In this document: one piece after another, positions 41,429 to 50,295 of the stretch
Layout: every line of letters starts with the position of its first letter
Numbering within the stretch: position 1 is the first letter of the stretch
NCBI GenBank assembly: GCA_009996675.1
Contig: JAACZQ010000001.1
Coordinates: 6,227-70,226 of the forward strand
Reading direction: 5' to 3'
Length of the DNA: 64,000 nt
From: Chitinophagaceae bacterium
GTDB lineage: Bacteria; Bacteroidota; Bacteroidia; Chitinophagales; Chitinophagaceae
Notes under the pieces: generated by a model
The model's input: the letters and a program-made list of their open reading frames with translations, nothing else
What the model was told of the DNA's origin: nothing
The model's database searches: none
Program-made: the position numbers and the translations under genes

Positions 41429-41582
41429 GATAATGTCCAAAAGATCTCTGGCCGCCAATCCCGAACAACTCAAGTTACCCAAACAACCCCAAACTATACA
41501 CTTCAAACAGCAAACCTCCTTTCTATGCATTTTCCATGCCAAAAACCCCGTACCAAACCGGTTGTATTCCCGCTCTATAAAA

Positions 41583-41637
41583 CGGGCTTATATCGGGCTA
41601 TATACGGGCTTACAACGGGCTATGAACGGGCTTATAT
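41583..41637. repeat. five-copy 11-bp tandem repeat (CGGGCTTATAT type)
   Basis: Five consecutive 11-base units start at 41583, 41594, 41605, 41616 and 41627. Each begins CGGGCT, followed by a variable A/T-rich part (TATAT, ATATA, TACAA, ATGAA, TATAT). Degenerate half-units flank it (CCGCTCTATAA before, CCG after). The period is close to one helical turn and not a multiple of three, so it is not a coding repeat. No spacers, so not CRISPR. Confidence 0.8.
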
Positions 41638-41755
41638 CCGATTCACCTGCCCGTTCAGCTCGTGTATGCTATTGATTATCAATCTAATATACTGAGGCCT
41701 TATTTCGCAACACGCGCTTGTTTACTGGGGAACAAGGTGTAAGTGATTGATAATT

Positions 41756-41783
41756 AGTGAGTAGTGAGTAGTCGGTAGTGAGT
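41756..41783 (+). repeat. heptamer array AGTGAGT/AGTCGGT
   Basis: Four adjacent 7-base units (AGTGAGT, AGTGAGT, AGTCGGT, AGTGAGT) preceded by TAATT. The same TAATT-AGTGAGT opening occurs on the minus strand directly after the stop of the 1125-residue protein gene (59255-59301), and a matching array follows nth (59171-59198). Confidence 0.75.
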
Positions 41784-41844
41784 TTTTTGGGCCAGGGGGG
41801 CCAAGCTTTGAGCGCTGCCAGCAACTGGTAATAAGGCCCCCTCT

Positions 41845-41883
41845 AACCATAAACCCCAAACGATAAACTATAAACCATTAACT
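41845..41883. repeat. ATAAAC-type short-period tract
   Basis: Words of the form ATAAACCCC, GATAAAC, TATAAACC, ATTAAC recur with a period of about 7-9 bases. It looks like a third stutter-type family beside the purD 3' end. Confidence 0.4.
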
Positions 41884-41885
41884 CC

Positions 41886-41921
41886 CAGATCTCAGATCAA
41901 AAAATCAAGCAATCAAAAAAT
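41886..41921 (-). repeat. short-period GATTTTTT-type repeat abutting the purD stop codon
   Basis: On the minus strand, the purD TGA stop begins the tract: TTTGATTTTTTGATTGCT, then TGATTTTTTGATCTGAGATC. The words and order match the tract after alaS (23621-23666). The tract could act in 3'-end formation, but it has no stable hairpin. Confidence 0.6.
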
Positions 41922-43207
41922 CAAACCTCAAACTCATACCCAATATCTTTCCGGTAGTAGATGCCTTCGAACCGGATCTGGCTGAGGCTTTGGCGGGCCT
42001 GTTCTGCGGCCTGGGTGATATTGGTGCCATAGGCGGAAACGGCTAATACCCGGCCGCCATTGGTGCGTACGGTATTGTCCTGCAAACGGGTGCCTGCATG
42101 GAATACCAGGGTGTCTTTGCCGGCTGCAGCCTGCTCCAGTCCCTCAATAGGTTTGTCTTTCTCATAGCTGCCCGGATAACCGCCACTGGCAGCAATAACC
42201 GTGGCACAGGCGCGTTCATCAAAGGAAATATTGGCATCGGCCAGGGTGCCATTGTCCATGGCCGCAAATAAAGCCACCAGGTCGGTTTGTAAACGGGGCA
42301 TCACCACTTCTGTTTCCGGATCACCCATGCGGCAATTGTATTCAATCACCATGGGCTCACCATGCCTATTCATCAGCCCAAAGAAAATAAAGCCATGATA
42401 TGTGAGTTCTTCCGCTGCCAGTCCGCGTATCGTAGGCGCAATAATGCGACTTTCAACTTTCTGCATAAAAGATTCGTCCATAAAGGGCACAGGGCTCACA
42501 CAACCCATGCCACCGGTATTTAAACCGGTATCGCCTTCGCCAATGCGTTTGTAATCCTTGGCATGACCAATGATCTGGTAATCGGTGCCATTGGTAAGTA
42601 CAAATACGCTCACTTCTATCCCGGTCAGGAATTCCTCTATAACAACTTTATTGCTGGCTTCACCAAACTGTTTGTGCAGGATCATCTCTTCAAATACGGC
42701 CAGTGCTTCTTCGTGGGTACTGGCAATGACCACTCCTTTACCGGCGGCCAGTCCATCTGCCTTTAATACCACGGGTAAACTGTGGGCGGCGATATAACTG
42801 CGACCGGCTTCATAATTCTCGGCGGTGAATTCGGCATAGGCAGCGGTGGGGATCTGGTGCCTTTGCATGAATTTTTTGCTGAACGCTTTACTGCCTTCCA
42901 GTTGGGCGGCTTTGGCAGAAGGGCCTACGACAATGATGGATTGCAGTTCCGGATCATGGGTGAAAAAGTCGTAAATGCCTTTTACCAGGGGTTCTTCGGG
43001 TCCCACTACCACCATCTGGATCTGCTGCTCGATACAGCATTGCCTGATGGCGGCAAAATCGGTTACACCAATGGGCAGGTTGGTGCCCAGTTGGGCGGTA
43101 CCGGCATTACCGGGTGCAATAAACAGCTGATCACAATGGTGACTTTGCGTCATTTTCCAGGCCAGTGCATGTTCGCGGCCACCGGATCCGAGGAGAAGAA
43201 TATTCAT
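41921..43207 (-). CDS. purD: phosphoribosylamine-glycine ligase (GAR synthetase)
   Basis: A 428-residue ATP-grasp enzyme catalysing the second step of purine synthesis. It joins glycine to 5-phosphoribosylamine. The N-terminal Rossmann part starts MNILLLGSGGREHALAWK and has the substrate-binding GPEEPLVKGIYDFF. The ATP-grasp core has LKADGLAAGKGVVIA and the metal-binding VIEYNCRMGDPETEVVMPRL. The length is normal. No other pur genes are adjacent. A TACTTTCG promoter word lies 20 bases upstream. The gene ends inside a short-period repeat. Confidence 0.97.
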   Translation of the reverse strand: MNILLLGSGGREHALAWKMTQSHHCDQLFIAPGNAGTAQLGTNLPIGVTDFAAIRQCCIEQQIQMVVVGPEEPLVKGIYDFFTHDPELQSIIVVGPSAKAAQLEGSKAFSKKFMQRHQIPTAAYAEFTAENYEAGRSYIAAHSLPVVLKADGLAAGKGVVIASTHEEALAVFEEMILHKQFGEASNKVVIEEFLTGIEVSVFVLTNGTDYQIIGHAKDYKRIGEGDTGLNTGGMGCVSPVPFMDESFMQKVESRIIAPTIRGLAAEELTYHGFIFFGLMNRHGEPMVIEYNCRMGDPETEVVMPRLQTDLVALFAAMDNGTLADANISFDERACATVIAASGGYPGSYEKDKPIEGLEQAAAGKDTLVFHAGTRLQDNTVRTNGGRVLAVSAYGTNITQAAEQARQSLSQIRFEGIYYRKDIGYEFEV

Positions 43208-43226
43208 AGTAATAATGTTCAGGTGG

Positions 43227-43234
43227 CGAAAGTA
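43227..43234 (-). promoter_or_regulatory. possible -7 element of purD
   Basis: On the minus strand, TACTTTCG differs from TAnnTTTG at one base, 19 bases before the ATG. No -33 match is evident. Confidence 0.3.
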
Positions 43235-43300
43235 GGCCCTATGAAGGGTTTTCGGCAGGCATCCGGTATTTTTTTATCAATAACCTGTGTATACAGAAAA

Positions 43301-44743
43301 TCAGCTTTCGGTTTCTTCAGCCCCCACATAGCGTTTCTCAGGTAAACGTTTGGCTACCAACAGATACAAAACAAAGGATGCGGCGAGGATACCCAGGAAT
43401 AACCAGTAGTAGCGGGCGCCGGTAAATTGACTGAAAAATCCTTTGTTGACAATATTTCCATTAATCAGGCCCACCAGCAGGTTACCGGCTGAAATACCCA
43501 GCAGGTACAGGGCACTCATGGTACTTTTCATTGATTTGGGTGAATGGGTATACGCATATTCAAGGCAGGTAACGGAGACCAGTATCTCTGATGCGGCTAA
43601 TAAAATATAAGCCAGTATCTGCCACCATACCGTAGGCTTACCTCCTGCATCAATATTTTCCTGGATCAATGCAATAATGGTGAATGAAAGCCCGATGATG
43701 ACCAGTCCCGCGCCTATTTTTCGCAAAGGGCTGATGGTAATGCCTTTTTTCTCGAGATAGGGGAAGAGGAATGAATTGAAAAAAGGAATCAATATCACCA
43801 AAAACAGGGGATTGATAAAATTGATCTGCTCTGGTAATATCGAAAAATCTCCCGCCAGTTTCAGGTCTAACCGGGTTGCCTGTAACACCCATTCAGAAAG
43901 GTTTTGATCCCAAAGTGCCCAGAAAATGGGGGTAAAAGCAAATACGGCCAATACACGGTATACTGCCTGAATACCATCGATGGCTTTTGGGGAGTATTTT
44001 TCTGCTACGGCTTCCCAAACTTTTTGTCCGGGTTTGCGGCTGAATAATTTTATCAATGCATAAGCGGAGATAAAAAAGAAATTCTCTCTTTTGATACCGG
44101 CCGGGGGAACGCGAACATATTGCTTGCGTCCGAGCCAGAATAAAACGGTAGCCAGTGCCATTAATATACCGGGTACGCCAAAAGCGATGGCAGGACCATA
44201 ATGTTTTTTCAGCAGGGGAATAAACAGTGGTGCGAGTGTGCCACCAAAATTAATACTCATATAAAACCAGCCATAGGCTTTGGAGAGCAGGTGTTCATTC
44301 GATTTATCGAACTGGTCGCCAACATTGGCAGACACGCAGGATTTAATACCGCCTGCGCAACAGGCAATAACAATGAGTCCGGCACTGAAGAGCGGATAAC
44401 TGTTGTCGGAAACCGCCAGTATGAGGTGACCAATGGTATAAAGAATGGATACCATAAAGATAACGCGGTATTTTCCAAAGAACCAATCGGCCATAATCGC
44501 TCCAATCATGGGCATGAAATAAGCCAGCGTAACAAAGAGGTGCGACATTTCATTGGCTTTTGCATCGGCTTCGGCTGTAAGGGCCGGATTGAGGGTTGGA
44601 TTGAAAAAGGTTACGGCCATAAAAGTAACCATGATCGAGCGCAAACCATAAAAACTGAATCGTTCTGCTATTTCGCTGCCAATGATATAAGGAATCGATT
44701 TTGGCATTGTAGCTTTCTTTGATTCATTTTGTATATCGGACAT
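43301..44743 (-). CDS. POT/PTR2-family proton-coupled di/tripeptide transporter
   Basis: A 480-residue inner-membrane transporter with about 12-14 helices. The POT signature is visible as IIGSEIAERFSFYGLRSIM (the ExxERFxYYG motif) and the later GGIKSCVSANVGDQF segment. The GWFYMSINFGGTLAPLF motif of helix 5 is also typical. It imports small peptides with protons. It is divergent from an OPT-family gene with only 92 bases between the start codons, so the two unrelated peptide importers may share a control region. Confidence 0.9.
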   Translation of the reverse strand: MSDIQNESKKATMPKSIPYIIGSEIAERFSFYGLRSIMVTFMAVTFFNPTLNPALTAEADAKANEMSHLFVTLAYFMPMIGAIMADWFFGKYRVIFMVSILYTIGHLILAVSDNSYPLFSAGLIVIACCAGGIKSCVSANVGDQFDKSNEHLLSKAYGWFYMSINFGGTLAPLFIPLLKKHYGPAIAFGVPGILMALATVLFWLGRKQYVRVPPAGIKRENFFFISAYALIKLFSRKPGQKVWEAVAEKYSPKAIDGIQAVYRVLAVFAFTPIFWALWDQNLSEWVLQATRLDLKLAGDFSILPEQINFINPLFLVILIPFFNSFLFPYLEKKGITISPLRKIGAGLVIIGLSFTIIALIQENIDAGGKPTVWWQILAYILLAASEILVSVTCLEYAYTHSPKSMKSTMSALYLLGISAGNLLVGLINGNIVNKGFFSQFTGARYYWLFLGILAASFVLYLLVAKRLPEKRYVGAEETES

Positions 44744-44835
44744 AAGTTGTATTTTGAAATTTAAAAGTATCGGAAACTATTGGTTTCAGGTCAACTGATG
44801 TCCGAAAATTGCTTGCATTCACTAAAAAAACGCTT

Positions 44836-46875
44836 ATGTCCCAACCCCAGAAATCTTTTAAACCATTTGTTTCCCCGGAAACAAATATGAAGGAGCTTAC
44901 CGTTAAGTCCATACTGGTCGGCAGTTTATTCGGTGTTATTTTCGGCGCGGCCACGGTTTACCTGGCTTTGAAAGCCGGTCTTACCGTTTCTGCTTCCATT
45001 CCCATTGCGGTTATTGCCATTACCCTTGGCCGCAAGTTTCTGAAAACCACCATTCTTGAAAACAATATCATTCAAACCACCGGATCTGCGGGTGAAAGTA
45101 TTGCAGCCGGTGTGGCTTTTACCCTGCCGGGTTTCCTGTTCCTGTCTTCTCCCAGCAGTGCAGAATATTTTAATTACCTGTCCATTTTAATCCTGGCCAT
45201 TGTAGGCGGTTTACTGGGTACCTTATTAATGGTTCCCTTACGCAAAGCCCTTATTGTAAATGAACATGAGAACCTTCCTTATCCGGAAGGTACCGCTTGT
45301 GGTGATGTACTGAAAGCCGGGGAGAGGGGTGGTGATTTTGCCAAAACAGCTTTCTGGGGATTGGGTGTGGCTTTTGTGTATGCCATTCTGCAGAAAGTAT
45401 TACACGTGATTGCTGAAACGCCTTATTATGCTACCAAACAGATCAATAAGTTTTTCCCTTCGGCCAAAGTAAGTGGTGAGATTACACCGGAATACCTGGG
45501 TGTGGGTTATATCATCGGGCCGCGTATTGCCGGTGTGCTGGTAGCAGGTAGTGTATTGAGCTGGCTGGTATTTATTCCTTTATTATCAACCCTGGTTCCG
45601 GCAGATGTGATTGCAGCGCAGCTGGTGAAACTGGGTTATCTCTCCGATATGGCTACTGCCGGCGGTAAGGGTGGCTGGGATCCTGTTACCCATAGTTTTG
45701 CCGATTATTCTGCAGCCATTTACTATGCATTCATCCGCCAGGTGGGTGCCGGTACAGTTGCTGCCGGTGGTATCATTACACTCATCAAAACCATTCCCAC
45801 CATTGTTAAATCGGTGAAAGGCAGTATGGCATCCCTGAAAGGTGGTAATGCAGCCGGTGCAGCCACTGTGCAGCGTACCGAGAAAGACCTGAGCCTGAAA
45901 GTAGTGGCATTCGGCACCATTGGCCTGATCCTGCTGATTTCCATCATCCCCATTCTGCCCGGTGATGGTGTACTGCAAAAATTATTGATCGGTATCCTGG
46001 TGGTGCTCTTTGGTGCACTCTTCGTTACCGTGTCTTCCCGTATTGTTGGGTTGATTGGTTCTTCCAATAACCCCATCAGCGGTATGACCATTGCAACGGT
46101 AATGGGTACCAGCCTGATCTTCCTGAGCCTGGGCTGGTCGGGGCAGGCTTATGAGCCCCTGGTACTGGTGGTAGGTGGAATGATTTGTATTGCAGCGGCC
46201 AATGCCGGCGCCACTTCACAAGACCTGAAAAGTGGTTTTATTGTTGGTGCAACACCACGCAATCAGCAGATCGCCTTATTTGTTGGTGCGATTGTTTCTT
46301 CCATTGTCATTGGTATCACCGTGAAGTTCCTGGATAAACCTACTACCGAAATGATGCAGCAGGGTATTCAGCACGCCATTGGTTCCGAAAAATATCCGGC
46401 ACCACAGGCTACACTGATGGCTACGCTCATCAAAGGTATCTTGTCGCAGAACCTCGATTGGCAATATGTAATGGTGGGTATGTTCCTGGCGGTAGTAATG
46501 GAATTGTGTGGTATTAAATCGCTGAGTTTTGCCATTGGTGTTTACCTGCCACTGGCCACCACATTGCCCATCTTTATTGGTGGTGCTATCCGTGGTTTGG
46601 TAGAAGGACGTAAACAAAAACCTGCCAGTGCAGAAGAAGAGGAACTGAGTAAGGGTAGTTTATTTGCAACAGGACTGGTAGCCGGTGGCGCTGTGGCTGG
46701 TGTGGTGATTGCCTTCATGACCGGAACGGCTGGGGGTGAAAAATTCCTCAAATCCATCAGCCTGGAACATGGATTATTAGGGGCACTCAATGAAAACGGT
46801 TATTTCCTGCTGGGCACCCTGTTCTTTGCTTTAATGGGATTGATCCTGTATCGGGTTGCTGTGAAAGACAAATAG
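44836..46875 (+). CDS. OPT-family oligopeptide transporter
   Basis: About 679 residues, a polytopic inner-membrane carrier of the OPT superfamily with some 15 hydrophobic segments. Family features are [20 protein letters not shown], the diagnostic [20 protein letters not shown] and [19 protein letters not shown] start at the ATG at 44836 ([13 protein letters not shown]) because the longer frame would need TTG at 44809. In bacteria, OPT proteins import oligopeptides or metal-chelate complexes, and which one applies here is open. It has its own terminator and diverges from the POT gene. Confidence 0.93.
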   Translation: MSQPQKSFKPFVSPETNMKELTVKSILVGSLFGVIFGAATVYLALKAGLTVSASIPIAVIAITLGRKFLKTTILENNIIQTTGSAGESIAAGVAFTLPGFLFLSSPSSAEYFNYLSILILAIVGGLLGTLLMVPLRKALIVNEHENLPYPEGTACGDVLKAGERGGDFAKTAFWGLGVAFVYAILQKVLHVIAETPYYATKQINKFFPSAKVSGEITPEYLGVGYIIGPRIAGVLVAGSVLSWLVFIPLLSTLVPADVIAAQLVKLGYLSDMATAGGKGGWDPVTHSFADYSAAIYYAFIRQVGAGTVAAGGIITLIKTIPTIVKSVKGSMASLKGGNAAGAATVQRTEKDLSLKVVAFGTIGLILLISIIPILPGDGVLQKLLIGILVVLFGALFVTVSSRIVGLIGSSNNPISGMTIATVMGTSLIFLSLGWSGQAYEPLVLVVGGMICIAAANAGATSQDLKSGFIVGATPRNQQIALFVGAIVSSIVIGITVKFLDKPTTEMMQQGIQHAIGSEKYPAPQATLMATLIKGILSQNLDWQYVMVGMFLAVVMELCGIKSLSFAIGVYLPLATTLPIFIGGAIRGLVEGRKQKPASAEEEELSKGSLFATGLVAGGAVAGVVIAFMTGTAGGEKFLKSISLEHGLLGALNENGYFLLGTLFFALMGLILYRVAVKDK

Positions 46876-46905
46876 CAACCGATTGATCAGCATACAATTG
46901 AATCA

Positions 46906-46938
46906 AATAGCCCCTGCCATCGGCGGGGGTTATTTTTT
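46906..46938 (+). terminator. rho-independent terminator after the OPT gene
   Basis: A 13-bp stem AATAGCCCCTGCC / GGCGGGGGTTATT with two G-T pairs and a 3-base loop is followed by six T. Confidence 0.88.
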
Positions 46939-46972
46939 GTGCGGGCTGTCTGGTTTTAAACTTTTATGAAGC

Positions 46973-48979
46973 ATGGTGGTCAAAACCTTAAATCGCATGT
47001 CTATGAAAATTGCCAGGCCGCTGAAAACCTTTCTGATTGGAGCTGTTTGCTCTGTTGCTGCAGCGTTTACCAGTCACCACGACGGCCTTCCTGCCATTGA
47101 TATGCCTTATAAAAAGGCGGGACTGACGAAGGAGCAGGCAGCTGCGCACCTGATCAGTCGCTTTAGTTTTGGTGCCCGACCCGGAGACATAGATGCGGTG
47201 GTAAAGCAGGGGCTTGATCACTGGCTGCTCCAGCAATTATCGGCATCGGATGCAGATGATAGTTTGAAGAGCAGGCTGGCTGGTTATGATGCGCTGGACC
47301 TGAGTACTGAAACCATTGTTAATACCTATCTCACCCCTGCGCAGGTGATCAGGGTGGGGATACGGGAAAAGATTTTTGATAAAGACTCCATTAAAAATAC
47401 CGACCAGCAGGTATACCGCGAACAGTTGCGTAAGATCCAGGAGGTAAAGGGTCTGAAGCCCATACAGGAATTACACCGGCAGCTCATCAACCAAAAAGTA
47501 TTAAGGGCAGCATACAGCAATAACCAGTTACAGGAAGTAATGACCGATTTCTGGTTCAACCATTTTAATGTATCACTCACGAAGGGACAGGATCAGCAAC
47601 TGGTACTCACTTATGAGCGGGATGCGATCAGGCCTTATGTACTGGGACAGTTTAAAGATATGTTACTCGCTACGGCCAAACATCCGGCCATGCTGGAATA
47701 CCTGGATAATGCGTTGAGTGTAAGTAATGACAATGAAAGGGCACGCAGGCAGATGGATAATGCGATGCTTCGGGCTGCGCGTGAAAAAGCAGAAGCCATG
47801 ACCGATGATACGACCATGCCTGGTTCCAAAATATTGAAGCAGGCTTTGGCTGCACGTAAAACCCAGGGACTGAATGAAAACTATGCACGTGAAGTAATGG
47901 AATTGCATACCCTGGGTGTGGATGGTGGATATACACAGAAAGATGTGACCGAAGTAGCGAGGGCATTAACGGGATGGAGTGTACGGCCCATGTTTAAAGA
48001 CGGGCCTGCGGTAAGACTGCTGGATAACCTTACGCCCGTACAAATGGAGCGAAGGGGTTTGAAAGTGGATGGCGATTTTCTGTTCCGCGGCGATAAACAC
48101 GATGATAGCGAGAAAACCATTTTAGGGAAAAAATATCCGGCAAAGGGTGGATATGAAGAAGGGGTACAGGTACTGGAAATGCTGGCCGAGCAGCATGCAA
48201 CTGCGGTATTTATTTCCACCAAATTAGCCAAACGGTTTGTATCAGATAATCCACCGGCAGCTTTGATCAATGCCATGGCAACCAGTTTCGAGAAAACAAA
48301 AGGCAATATCAAAGCCGTATTAATTACCCTGGTAAATCATCCGGCATTCTGGTCCAAAGAGGCACTCCGTGAAAAAGTAAAATCGCCTTTCGAACTGGCC
48401 ATCAGTGCAATCCGTGCTACCAATGCTGAAGTGATGCAACCCTTCCAGGTGTATACCTGGTGTGCTAAAATGGGACAGCGTTTTTATTATTACCAGGCAC
48501 CTACCGGATTTCCTGATAAGGCTTCCTATTGGATCAATACCGGTTCTTTGCTCAACAGGATGAATTTTGGTCTGGCATTTGCCACACAAAAGATACCGGG
48601 TATTAAAATTAATCTATCGGCACTCAACGATAATCATGAACCGGAAAGTGCAGAAGCAGCATTGCGTATTTACAGCAAGCTCCTGTTGCCGGAACGGGAT
48701 CAGGAAGAAAACATCAAACGCTTAACAGCCATGATACAGGATGAAGGGCTGGTGCAAAAAATCAGTGAAGCGGCGGAGAAAAACAAACTGAGTACGGATG
48801 TGGATATGGGTGATGGTAATGAAATGATGATGGAGGGCGGTAAAAGAAAAAATGAGAAAGCGGCACTGAGTAAAAAAAATAATGCAGCTATTAATACCCG
48901 GTTGGTAACCGGAACCAATAATACCGTTTCACAGGTGGTGGGCATTATTATCGGGTCACCGGAATTTCAGCGTAAATAA
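46973..48979 (+). CDS. secreted DUF1800 protein
   Basis: A 668-residue exported protein. DUF1800 features are QAAAHLISRFSFGARPGDID near the N-terminus, DFWFNHFNVS, NENYAREVMELHTLGVDGGY and DVTEVARALTGWSV. The later MGQRFYYYQAPTGFPD also fits. The function of DUF1800 is unknown. Near residue 600 is a Met/Gly/Lys-rich insert (DMGDGNEMMMEGGKRKNE) that looks disordered. Three in-frame ATGs (46973, 46997, 47003) could start it; the last gives the most typical signal peptide (MKIARPLKTFLIGAVCSVAA). It precedes a DUF1501 gene by 28 bases, its usual partner, so the two should act together outside the cytoplasm. Confidence 0.9.
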   Translation: MVVKTLNRMSMKIARPLKTFLIGAVCSVAAAFTSHHDGLPAIDMPYKKAGLTKEQAAAHLISRFSFGARPGDIDAVVKQGLDHWLLQQLSASDADDSLKSRLAGYDALDLSTETIVNTYLTPAQVIRVGIREKIFDKDSIKNTDQQVYREQLRKIQEVKGLKPIQELHRQLINQKVLRAAYSNNQLQEVMTDFWFNHFNVSLTKGQDQQLVLTYERDAIRPYVLGQFKDMLLATAKHPAMLEYLDNALSVSNDNERARRQMDNAMLRAAREKAEAMTDDTTMPGSKILKQALAARKTQGLNENYAREVMELHTLGVDGGYTQKDVTEVARALTGWSVRPMFKDGPAVRLLDNLTPVQMERRGLKVDGDFLFRGDKHDDSEKTILGKKYPAKGGYEEGVQVLEMLAEQHATAVFISTKLAKRFVSDNPPAALINAMATSFEKTKGNIKAVLITLVNHPAFWSKEALREKVKSPFELAISAIRATNAEVMQPFQVYTWCAKMGQRFYYYQAPTGFPDKASYWINTGSLLNRMNFGLAFATQKIPGIKINLSALNDNHEPESAEAALRIYSKLLLPERDQEENIKRLTAMIQDEGLVQKISEAAEKNKLSTDVDMGDGNEMMMEGGKRKNEKAALSKKNNAAINTRLVTGTNNTVSQVVGIIIGSPEFQRK

Positions 48980-49007
48980 TATTATTCAATCCGTTCAACG
49001 CTATAAC

Positions 49008-50270
49008 ATGGTCAACAGAAGAGCTTTCATGAAATCCGGCGCCCTGGCATTGTTTGCTGCAGGTTTTGGCGGTGTGCCTAATTTTATTGCACGCGCAGCC
49101 GATAGTCGGAAAATATACCTGCCCTACAAAAAAAATAAAGTATTGGTCTGCATTTTTCAACGCGGTGCCATGGATGGCCTGATGGCGGTTAGTCCTTTTG
49201 CCGATCCCAACCTGAAAACCCTGCGTCCTACTTTGTACATGAGTCCTGCACAAACAGAAGGAGCAATGATTGACCTGGATGGCTCGTTTGCTTTACACCC
49301 TTCATTGGGTAGTTTATCTCCTTTTTTTAAAGAAGGCCGGATGGCCATAGTGCATGGTGTGGGTAGTCCGAATAATACCCGCAGTCATTTCGATGCCCAG
49401 GATTTTATGGAGAGCGGAACACCGTTTAACAAAGGAACCAGCAGTGGTTGGCTGAATCGTGCGGTGGGTTTAACGGGTCATGAGGCAACACCTTTTCAGG
49501 CAGTGAGTTTAACCAGTGCATTGCCACGTAGTTTGTATGGCGATCATGATGCTCTGGCCATCAGTAACCTGCAGGATTTTGCCATACAGTTGCGGGGTAA
49601 TCCCATGGGTGCTAACCTGGCTTCCAAATCGTTTGAATCTTTATACGATCAGACCAGCAGTCAGATCCTGAATCGTACGGGTAAGGAAAGTTTTGAAGCA
49701 ATGAAGATGCTGAACCCCAATGATATTAAAAATTATCAGCCCGCTAATGGCGTTGTATATCCCAATTCTGCTTTGGGTAATTCGCTCAAACAGATTGCCA
49801 TGCTCATTAAAATGAATGTAGGTATGGAAGTGGCATTTGCTGAAAGCGGTGGCTGGGATACGCATTTTAATCAGGGTACAACCAATGGGGCTTTGGCCAG
49901 GAATCTGAAGGATTTCAGTGATAGCATTGCTGCTTTCTGGAAAGACATGGATGCTTATCAGGATGAAGTTACTGTGATGACGATGACTGAGTTTGGCAGA
50001 ACCGCCCACCAGAATGGAACGGGGGGTACTGATCATGGTCGTGCCAGTTGTTTATTTGTACTGGGCAATGATGTGCAAGGTGGCAAAGTGTATCAGCGCA
50101 TCAAATCACTCAATAAAGCTGATCTGGAAGATGGCCGCGACCTGCCTGTGTCTACGGATTTCAGGGCGGTATTCAATAATGTAGCCACCGAACACCTGAA
50201 GCTGAAAAAAACAAATGGTTTATTATTCCCCGGATGGGATGGAAAAGATATTGGTATGATGAAAGTCTGA
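49008..50270 (+). CDS. DUF1501 protein, probably Tat-exported
   Basis: A 420-residue protein of the DUF1501 family, which has an alkaline-phosphatase/sulfatase-like fold. The N-terminus NRRAFMKSGALALFAAGFGG has the twin-arginine pattern, consistent with export of a folded protein. Family stretches are VCIFQRGAMDGLMAV, VHGVGSPNNTRSHFDAQDFM, ESGGWDTHFNQG and the C-terminal MTEFGRTAHQNGTGGTDHG. The conserved His and Asp residues could bind metal, but no activity is established. It follows the DUF1800 gene as its second cistron. Its stop faces the convergent WG-repeat gene 25 bases away. Confidence 0.9.
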   Translation: MVNRRAFMKSGALALFAAGFGGVPNFIARAADSRKIYLPYKKNKVLVCIFQRGAMDGLMAVSPFADPNLKTLRPTLYMSPAQTEGAMIDLDGSFALHPSLGSLSPFFKEGRMAIVHGVGSPNNTRSHFDAQDFMESGTPFNKGTSSGWLNRAVGLTGHEATPFQAVSLTSALPRSLYGDHDALAISNLQDFAIQLRGNPMGANLASKSFESLYDQTSSQILNRTGKESFEAMKMLNPNDIKNYQPANGVVYPNSALGNSLKQIAMLIKMNVGMEVAFAESGGWDTHFNQGTTNGALARNLKDFSDSIAAFWKDMDAYQDEVTVMTMTEFGRTAHQNGTGGTDHGRASCLFVLGNDVQGGKVYQRIKSLNKADLEDGRDLPVSTDFRAVFNNVATEHLKLKKTNGLLFPGWDGKDIGMMKV

Positions 50271-50295
50271 ATGCATTATCCGTGCACATCTGAAC

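Larger units (their letters stand above)
41299..41920. other. repeat-rich non-coding block between mreB and purD
   Basis: 622 bases without a credible gene. It holds the mreB promoter candidate and at least five different short-period repeat tracts: a T/G-rich tract (41381-41428), an exact 11-bp tandem repeat (41583-41637), a heptamer array (41756-41783), an ATAAAC-type tract (41845-41883), and the GATTTTTT-type repeat at the purD stop (41886-41921). An 87-codon frame at 41412-41675 runs through these tracts and shows no protein-like composition. Confidence 0.7.

Noticed and set aside
41412-41675. 87-codon open frame in the mreB-purD gap
   Set aside because: It runs through low-complexity and 11-bp repeat tracts, has no protein-like composition or ribosome-binding context, and the repeat period is not a multiple of three.
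41583-41783. CRISPR-like array
   Set aside because: The repeat units are directly adjacent, 7 or 11 bases long, with no spacers and no cas genes in the window.
41781-41804. GGGCC-AGGGG-GGCC hairpin as a terminator
   Set aside because: The stem is only 4 bp and no gene ends just before it on the plus strand.
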